64,000 nucleotides of DNA from Dyadobacter koreensis (GTDB lineage: Bacteria > Bacteroidota > Bacteroidia > Cytophagales > Spirosomataceae), in the NCBI RefSeq assembly GCF_900108855.1, contig NZ_FNXY01000007.1, positions 401,633 through 465,632 on the forward strand, written 5' to 3'. The stretch's first letter is position 1. Every line of letters begins with the position of its first letter. The notes beneath the pieces are model-generated. The model ran no database searches. It saw only the letters and a program-made list of their open reading frames with translations, and was not told where the DNA came from. Made by a program: the position numbers and the translations under genes. Of this stretch, positions 44,901 through 52,303 are shown in pieces.

Positions 44901-45227
44901 ACGATTACCGGGACTTAACTTTTTAATCTTCTGCCAGGTGTCTCCTACTTTATGAAAAATAAAAGCAGCTCCTGCGTCTCGAACATAATTTTCTCCGGTT
45001 GAATCTCTATCCGAAAAATGCGCTCCTACTACCGCATAATCTCCGCTGATAGCAACCGAATTGCCAAACTCGTCTATAACAGTTCTCCCGGATGTAATCT
45101 TATCAGCCCGGTCGGAGGCTACCATTTTTATAACTTCGCCCCAGTTCTGGGCGTTCAATGACTGAACGTTTAACAGGATAAATAAAATGGGTAAGTTTTT
45201 TTTTAGCAAGAGTAAAAGATTCTTCAT
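41991..45227 (-). CDS. Secreted FG-GAP-like repeat protein with T9SS C-terminal sorting domain
   Basis: About 1078 residues from the ATG at 45227, chosen because it starts a good signal peptide (KNLLLLLKKNLPILFILLNVQ). The upstream extension to 45389 is not. I count fourteen copies of a beta-propeller-like unit (about 55-65 residues) with the motif FG-SVSISGDY--VGA, each followed by GAAYIF and a NWG turn. The C-terminus has a domain with an LLNWST-FE-NSDFF motif and a Por-type tail beginning IAVYPNPVQERLFV, which directs type IX secretion and anchoring. The function is unknown; it may bind glycans or another surface. Confidence 0.93.
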   Translation of the reverse strand: MKNLLLLLKKNLPILFILLNVQSLNAQNWGEVIKMVASDRADKITSGRTVIDEFGNSVAISGDYAVVGAHFSDRDSTGENYVRDAGAAFIFHKVGDTWQKIKKLSPGNRVFDSFFGSSVAINGDYIVVGAHGETEGPFNGSGAVYIFEKNSGGYENWGEVERLVAPGRHEGYGDGFGISVSISSDYLLIGAPGENYDGQDLNPLNDSGAAYVFKRNVGGYNNWGFLKKITAPNRPEQASFGYSVSISNDYFIVGAPSENIGSGGNMSQAGACYIFNRNLGGEDNWGVLKKLEPTTRVPGASFGFSVSMDGNFAIVGAYKENIYNSTGALLMAGAAYIFERNWGATNNWGQVRRLGPEYPEYNEFGRFVSINGQTAVVGAFYEELDNSSPKAGSAFIFEKDLYSYNNWGILKKITNPVRRSDDKFGSAVAVDGENIIVGAIGESRDSEDTFFVKSAGAAHFFSKNHGGVNNWGHIQKITASTGARASKYGSSVSVSGSFAIVGAVGESKDSTGQFIKDYAGAAYILYDDFGNWRQVKKIVAPDRQSVDNFGAAVSISGNYAVVSSIWQNNGEGAVYIFKKDQGGLDNWGFVKKVVASVPTRDDWFGYSVGISGDNLVVGSFGDDEDAQEGSILNAAGSAYLFNKNQGGADQWGLVKKLTASRRTANDIFGSVVSISGDYVIVSSLSNNTDESESNPVEGAGAAYIFKRDLGGVNNWGELKKLVGTQRAPFDRYGRGLSIERDYIIVGSSGTTPDYNAAVYIYSKNTGGEDNWGLEKKIAGGGQRFDKVRQQTVTENFGGSVAIGNGFAVISSNTFIPDYANNSNLPVSNDSYVLKQNQGGAKNWGTVQMIGFYNANYGVQTLPVSMSNRHIVMGANMDSTDGFGDNTIPNAGAVHIFKNFENPLPVTLTMFEATKSENSVLLNWSTTFETNSDFFEIQRSRDGRNWSMIGTIFASHESDKTKTYSFADKNPFYGENLYRLKMVDQDGTFTYSRIRSLTFGSESQIAVYPNPVQERLFVKLKSGEIDFITVTNSTGQVVSKYNKMPDEGINLDHLTIGNYIINVIKTDGTVSSKKVAVAR

Positions 45228-45458
45228 TAACGTAGGGTAATTAATTATATAAGTGATTAAACATTCAGCCTTTATGTCAGTTAAGCTAATGCAAGACGAA
45301 TATAAGGTTTCCAAAAGGTTACTTAAAACAAGTCGCAACCTTCGCATAGACAAAAATGTCAATAAATCACATAAGCATCTTAGAATCAAAATTTAAGAAA
45401 AAAATAAAAAGTCCACAAATTTAACGCTCGGGTATACACGTGATATAACAAGGCGAAA

Positions 45459-46814
45459 TTAACGGACCTGAATTTTAGACCAGTATGGTTTGGATTCTGG
45501 CTGACTGGCATAGAGAGCCGTCACAGTATAGGATCCCGAGGAAAGGTTGTCCGGCAATTTATACTTGCCGACCGAATAACTTACACCGGCAATAGCCCAG
45601 GATATCACTTCCATTTCGGGCGTCAGATTGATCGTAGTTGAACCATTTACAATACGGAGTGTGGGCAATAATCTTAGATCGAATGAAGAAGATGGCAAAT
45701 TGGCCCCCCAAAGATATTGGACAATTGATGGTTTTGCATAGAATATGTCTCCCTTGTTAAAAATCAACGGCTGCGTGTTTCGCGTGAAAACCAGATTCAG
45801 ATCACCTTTCCAAATGGTTTCCAACGTGTTAGTCCTTGATGTGGAAAATTCAAAAACGCCCTTCCCCATTTCTTTTCCATTCTCGTAGAACGTAACCAGG
45901 TAAGAGCCCTCGGAGAGATCCGTGTTGAATTTGGAAGAAAGATTACCTTTATCCTGATATGCCAAATTAATAATTTTCTGCCCTTGTGAAAAATCGTTTG
46001 AAAGACCCGCGGTATAGGCTGCCATAGGATCAAAATAGCCACCAATAACTTTCAAGGTATCAGTTTTGATCAATGTAAACGGCATATTGCTTATAGTAGC
46101 CCCGGGAACTCCCCTCTTCAATTGCAAACCATCAAAAATCAGCGGTTCCGAGCCGTCAAAAGTCAGATCCAAACCAACTTTTTCCGAATTAATCAGACTG
46201 CTCAGATCCTGGAAATATACATTTTGCAAAACATTCTGAACCGTTCCCTCCACAACTGTATTGGTTGTTCGGTCTACCAATTTGATTATCGCCCGTTTTT
46301 GATCCGGTTTTGAAGGAATTGTACCAAGGCCGGAAATGATTTTGAAAGGAAAATAGGAGACCCCTTGCTTAACAGAAATCTCTTTGCTGGCAAGCTCTAT
46401 TTTCGGAGATCCCTGCGCCTCTACATACACATAATATCGACGCGGAGTTGCGATGCCCTTTTTCTTTAAAACAAGCGTCAAAGGTATGCTGCCCTTGTAA
46501 GGAAATTTCAAATCTTTATTGCTCGTTTCCAATGATGCGCTGTCCAGAAGTGAAACATCATCATAAAGTGAAAGTTTAATATTGACCTCATCTGCTGAAA
46601 AGCCGGAAGGAAGTTTTACAAGAAAATTCGACGCAAGAGAATCAAATGTTACTGTTTCTGCTTCCGGAACAGTCAGTTTTTTTAAAATTTGATTTTCGTC
46701 AACAGGAATTACAATTTCGGGCTGCGGCGTAACTTCCTCTTTGCCAGCGTCTTTTTTGCATTGAAAAAACAAGCCGATCGTTGTTAGTAACGTTAAATAT
46801 GCTAATTTTTTCAT
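45459..46814 (-). CDS. Surface lipoprotein of unknown function (451 aa)
   Basis: A 451-residue protein with a lipobox at LFFQC (Cys19) followed by a charged KKDAGKEE linker. The remainder is rich in beta strands with no recognised catalytic motif. It has DUF-like immunoglobulin-fold patterns such as PRRYYVYVEAQGSP and GSYLVTFYENGKEMGKG. Signal and lipobox suggest an outer-membrane lipoprotein. It lies 69 nt upstream of the region before the T9SS gene on the same strand. The sequence cgtgtatac occurs upstream of this gene and of the T9SS gene. Confidence 0.85.
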   Translation of the reverse strand: MKKLAYLTLLTTIGLFFQCKKDAGKEEVTPQPEIVIPVDENQILKKLTVPEAETVTFDSLASNFLVKLPSGFSADEVNIKLSLYDDVSLLDSASLETSNKDLKFPYKGSIPLTLVLKKKGIATPRRYYVYVEAQGSPKIELASKEISVKQGVSYFPFKIISGLGTIPSKPDQKRAIIKLVDRTTNTVVEGTVQNVLQNVYFQDLSSLINSEKVGLDLTFDGSEPLIFDGLQLKRGVPGATISNMPFTLIKTDTLKVIGGYFDPMAAYTAGLSNDFSQGQKIINLAYQDKGNLSSKFNTDLSEGSYLVTFYENGKEMGKGVFEFSTSRTNTLETIWKGDLNLVFTRNTQPLIFNKGDIFYAKPSIVQYLWGANLPSSSFDLRLLPTLRIVNGSTTINLTPEMEVISWAIAGVSYSVGKYKLPDNLSSGSYTVTALYASQPESKPYWSKIQVR

Positions 46815-46943
46815 GGCGTGATGAATTTCCGTAATGTAAATTATATTTTATTTGTGATAAATATAACAAAAATTATACCGAAACCAGCGTATACACGACG
46901 TATCATTTAAGCGGGTCAGGCAGATTTATTCAATGCAGACACT

Positions 46944-47327
46944 TTAATTAGTTTTCCTTTTCAAAACAATTCTGTAATAAGGTTTAGGTTTTGAAATCTT
47001 AAATTCCTCACCGGAAAACTTTGGATGACTTATTATGATGACACTTTTCAATGGTACGTCATTCAGTTCAAAAACCCCGGCAACATCAGACTTTGAAACA
47101 TTCGAGGTATTTTTAATTTTTATCAAAGCGCCGGAAATCGCATTCCCTACCTGATCTGTAATTCTCCCTTTGATTAAAACATTTTCTTGCGTCGAAACCG
47201 ATCTATCTACCAAAGCGGCACAACCGGCATTTCCCGTCGCAGCGGAAAATAGTATAATCGAAGAAGTAAGAGCAGACAACAGAATTTGGGAAGACCATGA
47301 GCGAAAAATAAAATTTGAATACATCAT
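46944..47327 (-). CDS. Small exported CarboxypepD_reg-like domain protein
   Basis: A 127-residue protein with a hydrophobic N-terminal segment (about 12-33, ending AGCAA), then a beta-sandwich of the carboxypeptidase regulatory type: VLIKGRITDQVGNAISGALIKI, DVAGVFELNDVP and a KIVLKR-like end. This domain usually begins TonB-dependent receptors, where it precedes the plug. Here it stands alone, so it could be a stand-alone periplasmic domain or the remnant of a receptor. There is no downstream barrel. Confidence 0.78.
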   Translation of the reverse strand: MMYSNFIFRSWSSQILLSALTSSIILFSAATGNAGCAALVDRSVSTQENVLIKGRITDQVGNAISGALIKIKNTSNVSKSDVAGVFELNDVPLKSVIIISHPKFSGEEFKISKPKPYYRIVLKRKTN

Positions 47328-47566
47328 TCGGATTCGGATTTAAAGTAATGAGGGATTGACAAAATAATAACGAAGAAAATTGGCATTTAACACATCCGAC
47401 GATTTTGTATTATTATAGAATGCTGAAAATTATTCAGTGGCAGGTCGGGTTCTCTCTAAAATTTCGGATAATCAGAAAAACGTTAAATCATGTTAAAATA
47501 CTTGATAATCAAAACTTTCCAAAATTTAAACTGATAAATTGCAGGTAGCCTAAACTTAAAATTACT

Positions 47567-49966
47567 ATGTTCAAAAACTACCTGAAAATTGCGCTGCGAA
47601 ATCTTCAAAGTCATAAAACCTATGCCATATTAAATTTAGCCGGGTTGACGCTGGGCATTACAGGATCAATTCTGATCTTCATTTTTCTTCAATACCATCT
47701 TAGTTTCGAAGGACATCAGCCAAATAAAGACCGTCTGTACCGGGTCGTTCTGGATCTTCACCTGGATGAAGGCGTCGAATATGAGCCCGGATCCTCCATA
47801 CCGCTGGGACCTGCACTGGCGCAGGATTTTCCACAAATTGAAAAAGCCGGTTTGATAGGAAAAATGCCAAATATAACGGTGTCCGCAGAAAGTAAAATGG
47901 GCACAAAACGCTTTCTTGAAAAGACCAATACCGCATATGTCGACAAGAATTATCTGGATTTGTTTGCTTTTGACTGGTTGACCAGCTTCGATCCTGCGTC
48001 CATGAGTGAGCCTTCCACCGTAATCGTCAGTGAAAAAATTGCAATGAAATACTTCGGTCAAGAAGCAGCAATTGGTAAGATTTTACGATTAAATAATGAA
48101 TTAAATCTCAGAATTTCCGGTGTTTTCAAAGAGCCGATCCGCCCGACAGATCTGGGTTACGAGATTTTAATTTCGCTTCCCACATTAAAAATAATTGATC
48201 CCGCATATGATCAGGAACAATTCGGCTGGATCAGCAGCCGCAACTTCACGTTTGTCCGTCTGTCGGCCGGAACTGATCCCGTTCAATTGGAAAAACAGAT
48301 TATGCGCAATAATGCGAAATACTACGGAGCGGAAGCAAAATATTACCGGCACAAACTGCAACCGCTTTCTGACATGCACTTTGATGAGCGATATGACGGA
48401 AAAACCAGAAAATCGACCCTGTGGATTTTGGGCGGAGTCGGCGTGTTTTTATTACTAATTGCCAGTATCAATTTTATAAATCTGGCAACCGCGCAAGCAT
48501 TGAAGCGTGCAAAGGAAATTGGCGTCAGAAAAGTTTTAGGCAGTACACAAAGGCAACTTTTCTGGCAATTTATGAATGAAAGTGCGATGATTACCCTAAG
48601 TTCTTCCATTCTCTCTTTGATTTTTGCCGCAGTACTCACTCGGTTCATGAATAATCTAACGCAAACTGCTGCTTTTCGTGTTGAAGACCTGTTTCAGTGG
48701 CAGCTTATGTTATTTTGGTGTTTTTCCATTTTGATTATCATCCCTCTCGCAGGATTTTATCCGTCCGTTATCATTTCCGGTTTTAATCCTGTCAATGCAT
48801 TAAAAGGAAAACTTGACAACCGCCAGGTCGGCGGACTTGGATTACGTCGCTCACTCATTACTGTTCAGCTCATCGTTGCTCAATTATTGGTAACCGGAAC
48901 ATTGGTTTTACTTCTCCAGCTTCGATTTTTTAAAAACGCAGATCTTGGTTTTGATCAAAAAGCTATTCTCACGCTTTCGCTGCCCAAACAGGACGCGACT
49001 CACAAATTAAGCCAATCACTGAAAAATGAGCTTTTAAAACTTTCGGACATAAGCTCAGTTAGTTACCAATTCGAGGCGCCGACTTCCGCCATGGGGTATG
49101 GGGGTTCGGTCCGTTTCGACAACCGTTCTGAATGGGAGAAGTTTGTCATTCGTGACAGGTTCGCAGATGAAAATTATTTGGAAACTTACAGAATGCCGCT
49201 TCTTGCCGGCAGAAGTTTTTTGGACAAAGATTCTTTAACCGAGTTCGTTATTAATGAGGAACTGATGCGGCGGTTTGGCATTCACGATCCAGGCAAGATT
49301 TTGGGGAAACAAATGGAAGATGGCAATTCCGGTTTTAAAGGGGAGATTGTGGGTGTTGTCAAAAGTTTTCACTTGAAATCATTGCAGGATGCGATCGAGC
49401 CGTGCGCAATTTTTTCAAATCCCAAACTATATAAAGAGACCGCAATCAAAGTTGATACCAGAAACCTGCAGCGGACACTTGAAAATATTCAAAATATCTG
49501 GTCAAAAGTTTATCCGAACGATGTTTTCGAATACCAGTTTGTTGATGAAAAAATCACGAAATTATACCAGAAGGAAGAAATACTGACTAATCTTATTCAA
49601 ACCTTTGCGGCTATCGCCGTTGTAATCTGCGCACTTGGTTTATACGGCATGGTGTCATTCATGGTCTCGCAGCGAATGAAAGAAATTGGCGTCCGTAAAG
49701 TTCTAGGGGCAGGAATTGACAATATTATTATGCTTTTTGGCAAAGAATTTCTGATGTTAACAGCGCTTTCTTTTATTCTATCTATGCCGTTTGCCTGGTA
49801 TCTGATGGCTAACTGGCTAAACAATTTTGCTTACCGGATAAATCTTGACTGGTGGATTTTAGTATCTGGCGGAATCATTATTTTACTGATTACTTTGCTT
49901 ACCGTGGGATACAAAGTAATTTCCGCCGCTTTAATAAATCCTGTTCAGATTTTAAAAGCTGACTAG
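47567..49966 (+). CDS. FtsX/MacB-type ABC transporter permease (799 aa), isolated copy
   Basis: The fifth permease of the window, on the plus strand. The N-terminal block MFKNYLKIALRNLQSHKTYA and GLTLGITGSILIFIF, the loops KEIGVRKVLGSTQ and KEIGVRKVLGAGI, and the C-terminal NPVQILKAD correspond to the tandem copies at 0-7.5 kb, with a divergent tail. Topology is again two FtsX modules with MacB-type periplasmic cores. It has no neighbouring ATPase or partner permease and ends at a strong hairpin (49994-50042). The substrate is unknown. Confidence 0.93.
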   Translation: MFKNYLKIALRNLQSHKTYAILNLAGLTLGITGSILIFIFLQYHLSFEGHQPNKDRLYRVVLDLHLDEGVEYEPGSSIPLGPALAQDFPQIEKAGLIGKMPNITVSAESKMGTKRFLEKTNTAYVDKNYLDLFAFDWLTSFDPASMSEPSTVIVSEKIAMKYFGQEAAIGKILRLNNELNLRISGVFKEPIRPTDLGYEILISLPTLKIIDPAYDQEQFGWISSRNFTFVRLSAGTDPVQLEKQIMRNNAKYYGAEAKYYRHKLQPLSDMHFDERYDGKTRKSTLWILGGVGVFLLLIASINFINLATAQALKRAKEIGVRKVLGSTQRQLFWQFMNESAMITLSSSILSLIFAAVLTRFMNNLTQTAAFRVEDLFQWQLMLFWCFSILIIIPLAGFYPSVIISGFNPVNALKGKLDNRQVGGLGLRRSLITVQLIVAQLLVTGTLVLLLQLRFFKNADLGFDQKAILTLSLPKQDATHKLSQSLKNELLKLSDISSVSYQFEAPTSAMGYGGSVRFDNRSEWEKFVIRDRFADENYLETYRMPLLAGRSFLDKDSLTEFVINEELMRRFGIHDPGKILGKQMEDGNSGFKGEIVGVVKSFHLKSLQDAIEPCAIFSNPKLYKETAIKVDTRNLQRTLENIQNIWSKVYPNDVFEYQFVDEKITKLYQKEEILTNLIQTFAAIAVVICALGLYGMVSFMVSQRMKEIGVRKVLGAGIDNIIMLFGKEFLMLTALSFILSMPFAWYLMANWLNNFAYRINLDWWILVSGGIIILLITLLTVGYKVISAALINPVQILKAD

Positions 49967-49993
49967 TCAGCGGCATATTACGAGTAAGATTCT

Positions 49994-50042
49994 ATCCGTT
50001 ATCAAATAAATCTGCCGACCAGTTCTTAATTTGATAACGGAT
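49994..50042. terminator. Bidirectional intrinsic terminator
   Basis: A perfect 14-bp stem (49994-50007 with 50029-50042) with a 21-nt loop and short T-rich flank. It lies between the convergent ends of the FtsX gene and the cytochrome/dehydrogenase gene. Confidence 0.75.
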
Positions 50043-50048
50043 CTTTAT

Positions 50049-52280
50049 TTACATCCCGGATAACTCTGTTAGTGTCCACGCCTTGTTACGCCCGACGGTT
50101 TGGTCCCGAACTGCTTTAACATCCGCAGGTCTGATGGGTGGAGCATTCACGAATTCATGGCGAACATAGCTCAGCACTGACGCAATCCACTGATCGTCGT
50201 TATCGCCCATTGCCGGCATTTCACTCGGATAAGTCTCCCCATCGATCGGGCCCGAAAGTCCGTGTAGCAGAATACGAAGTGCCATATCTTTCCCTTTGCC
50301 AAGGCGTTTTGAACCTACCAAAGGTGGCGCAGTTTTACTCAGAAGACCTTTCCCATCGACACCGTGACAGGCAGTACAAAGCGATTTATAAATAACAGAC
50401 CCATTTAGAATTAAATTGCGGTCCGATTCTTCCAGCCTTCCCAGACGCAGTCCGAATTTCTTGGAATCCTCGTTTTTGTCAATACTTTTTTGCGCCCTGG
50501 CTAACACTTCATTTCCATTTGAACTAGCCAAAATCTCCTTAATCAGCGATTTGGCTTGCGGAGATTTGCTATACGACAAGGATAGTATCAGCTGCATTTT
50601 CACATCATTAGCTGCATCGGTTTTCAGTGCAGCCAGCTGATCAATAATTTCCTCATCGTTTTGTTTTAAGTAAGGTTCGCTAAGCCTGATTGCTGCTTTT
50701 CTGACTTCCCCGTCCTGATCTTTGAAAGATTTCTGTATTAGATTTTTGTCTAATGCATCCAGACCTTCCAATGTCCAGAGTGCATGCAGACGTGCAATCG
50801 CAGAATTAGCCTTGACATAAGGATTCATAGTTCCGGCAGAAACGGCTTTTAACCCTTCAATCACGGATTTATCGTTCCGAAGAATGAGCTCCTTTTGTGC
50901 ATTATCGCGCCACCAGCCATTTGGGTGGCCAAGGTAAGAGACCAGCTTTTTGGACGATTCATCCAGCAGTTTGGGTTTGGGGCCAGGTTTCATTCCATCG
51001 GAAACCAACCGGTAAATTCTGCCATGCTGGATATTTTTATCCAACCCATACCGCTTTATCTGAGGTCGCAGATAACTATTGGGACCTGTCCAGTTTCCTT
51101 CCTGAATGATACCACGGTGCATATCTACCAGATAAAGATTTCCATCAGGACCGGTATACATATTAACCACCCGGAAATTCATGTCCGTAGAAGCTATAAA
51201 TTCTTCTTTTTGATAAGCATTTTCAAGCGTTATTTTCCCGTCCTTACTACTCACTTTGGCTCGTCGGATCAGCCTTCCCACTGGCTCACTGATCAACAGA
51301 TCTCCCTGTAAATCTTTCGGCAGGCGGTCACCTCGAAAAACAACCTGCCCGCAACTTGCCGTAAAATGATTAAGTGTTGTATCCGCTCTAAGACGTTTAA
51401 GGCCACCTTGCACGTCGGGCGTTTTGATTATCGGCCAGACTTCATTAAATTCTTTTGTATACTGATCGTTAAATTCTAATCGTCCATAAACCGGGTTGAT
51501 CTGAAAACCGAGCGCAGGAACTTCTCCTCCCGCTGAAGAAAAAAACAGACGTCCAAAATCATCATGGGTTAGTCCCCATTGTCCGTTCGAACCGCTTGGA
51601 ATAGAATCCGGTTTCAAAATTCCGTTTTTATAACGAAAACGGACAGGATCAACGGTCGTGTAAATCCAGTTATCTACATTCCAGTCTAATCCGCTCCGCT
51701 GATGTTCAAGATTTCCCGGTGCCTTTTTATCGGGTGTGTAAACCGGCCGCTTCTCATCCGCCGTTCCATCAGCATTGGTATCCTTATATGCGTAGATATT
51801 GTAAGTATCAGTCTCGTTTACAAGTAGTTCATGGCCCACACACAGGATCATTCTAGGAAGCAGCATCTTGTCAATAAAAACCGAACTTTTGTCCATTTTC
51901 CCATCGTTGTTGGTATCTTCCAAAAGCATGACTCTGCTGGTAGGCTCATGCTCTCCGGTACCTTCAACGTCCTGCATGTAGGTATTGAGTTCAGCTACAT
52001 ACATACGCGCATTCCCGTCCCACGCAATCGCGACGGGTTCGTGAATCATAGGCTCACTGGCAACCAGTTCAAGATGATATCCTTTAGGCAGACGGAACGT
52101 TTTCAGACTTTGCTCCGGCGTCAGATAAGCAGGCGAAGGATCAGCCGTAAAGGCAGGAACAGCCTCGACGGAAGCTGCCGTTGTCCTTAAGGTATGATCT
52201 GTTGTTTTTTGCTTTGAAACCTGGCAGGTGAAGGTTACAAAACCAGTCAGGATGCTAACGATAAGAATTTTCTTGTTCAT
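50049..52280 (-). CDS. Membrane-bound dehydrogenase-like protein with C-terminal cytochrome c domain
   Basis: A protein of about 743 residues from the ATG at 52280; the ORF extends upstream to 52307 only with a TTG. A signal or lipoprotein-type leader (VSILTGFVTFTCQ) is followed by a beta-propeller dehydrogenase domain with FRLPKGYHLELVASEPMI and EPVAIAWDGNARMYVAELNTY, typical of the Pirellula-type membrane-bound dehydrogenase family. HEAT-like repeats lie at about 480-600 and a cytochrome c domain at about 650-715, with CTACH as heme site and a distal Met in EMPAMGD. It begins 23 nt after the GH95 stop, so co-transcription is likely. Oxidation of sugars with transfer to the respiratory chain is plausible, but the substrate is inferred. 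Confidence 0.88.
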   Translation of the reverse strand: MNKKILIVSILTGFVTFTCQVSKQKTTDHTLRTTAASVEAVPAFTADPSPAYLTPEQSLKTFRLPKGYHLELVASEPMIHEPVAIAWDGNARMYVAELNTYMQDVEGTGEHEPTSRVMLLEDTNNDGKMDKSSVFIDKMLLPRMILCVGHELLVNETDTYNIYAYKDTNADGTADEKRPVYTPDKKAPGNLEHQRSGLDWNVDNWIYTTVDPVRFRYKNGILKPDSIPSGSNGQWGLTHDDFGRLFFSSAGGEVPALGFQINPVYGRLEFNDQYTKEFNEVWPIIKTPDVQGGLKRLRADTTLNHFTASCGQVVFRGDRLPKDLQGDLLISEPVGRLIRRAKVSSKDGKITLENAYQKEEFIASTDMNFRVVNMYTGPDGNLYLVDMHRGIIQEGNWTGPNSYLRPQIKRYGLDKNIQHGRIYRLVSDGMKPGPKPKLLDESSKKLVSYLGHPNGWWRDNAQKELILRNDKSVIEGLKAVSAGTMNPYVKANSAIARLHALWTLEGLDALDKNLIQKSFKDQDGEVRKAAIRLSEPYLKQNDEEIIDQLAALKTDAANDVKMQLILSLSYSKSPQAKSLIKEILASSNGNEVLARAQKSIDKNEDSKKFGLRLGRLEESDRNLILNGSVIYKSLCTACHGVDGKGLLSKTAPPLVGSKRLGKGKDMALRILLHGLSGPIDGETYPSEMPAMGDNDDQWIASVLSYVRHEFVNAPPIRPADVKAVRDQTVGRNKAWTLTELSGM

Positions 52281-52303
52281 GGTGAATAATTTTCCGTTAA
52301 GGA

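Noticed and set aside
45228..45389. N-terminal extension of the T9SS repeat protein
   Set aside because: A complete signal peptide begins at the internal ATG at 45227; a signal peptide should be at the true N-terminus.
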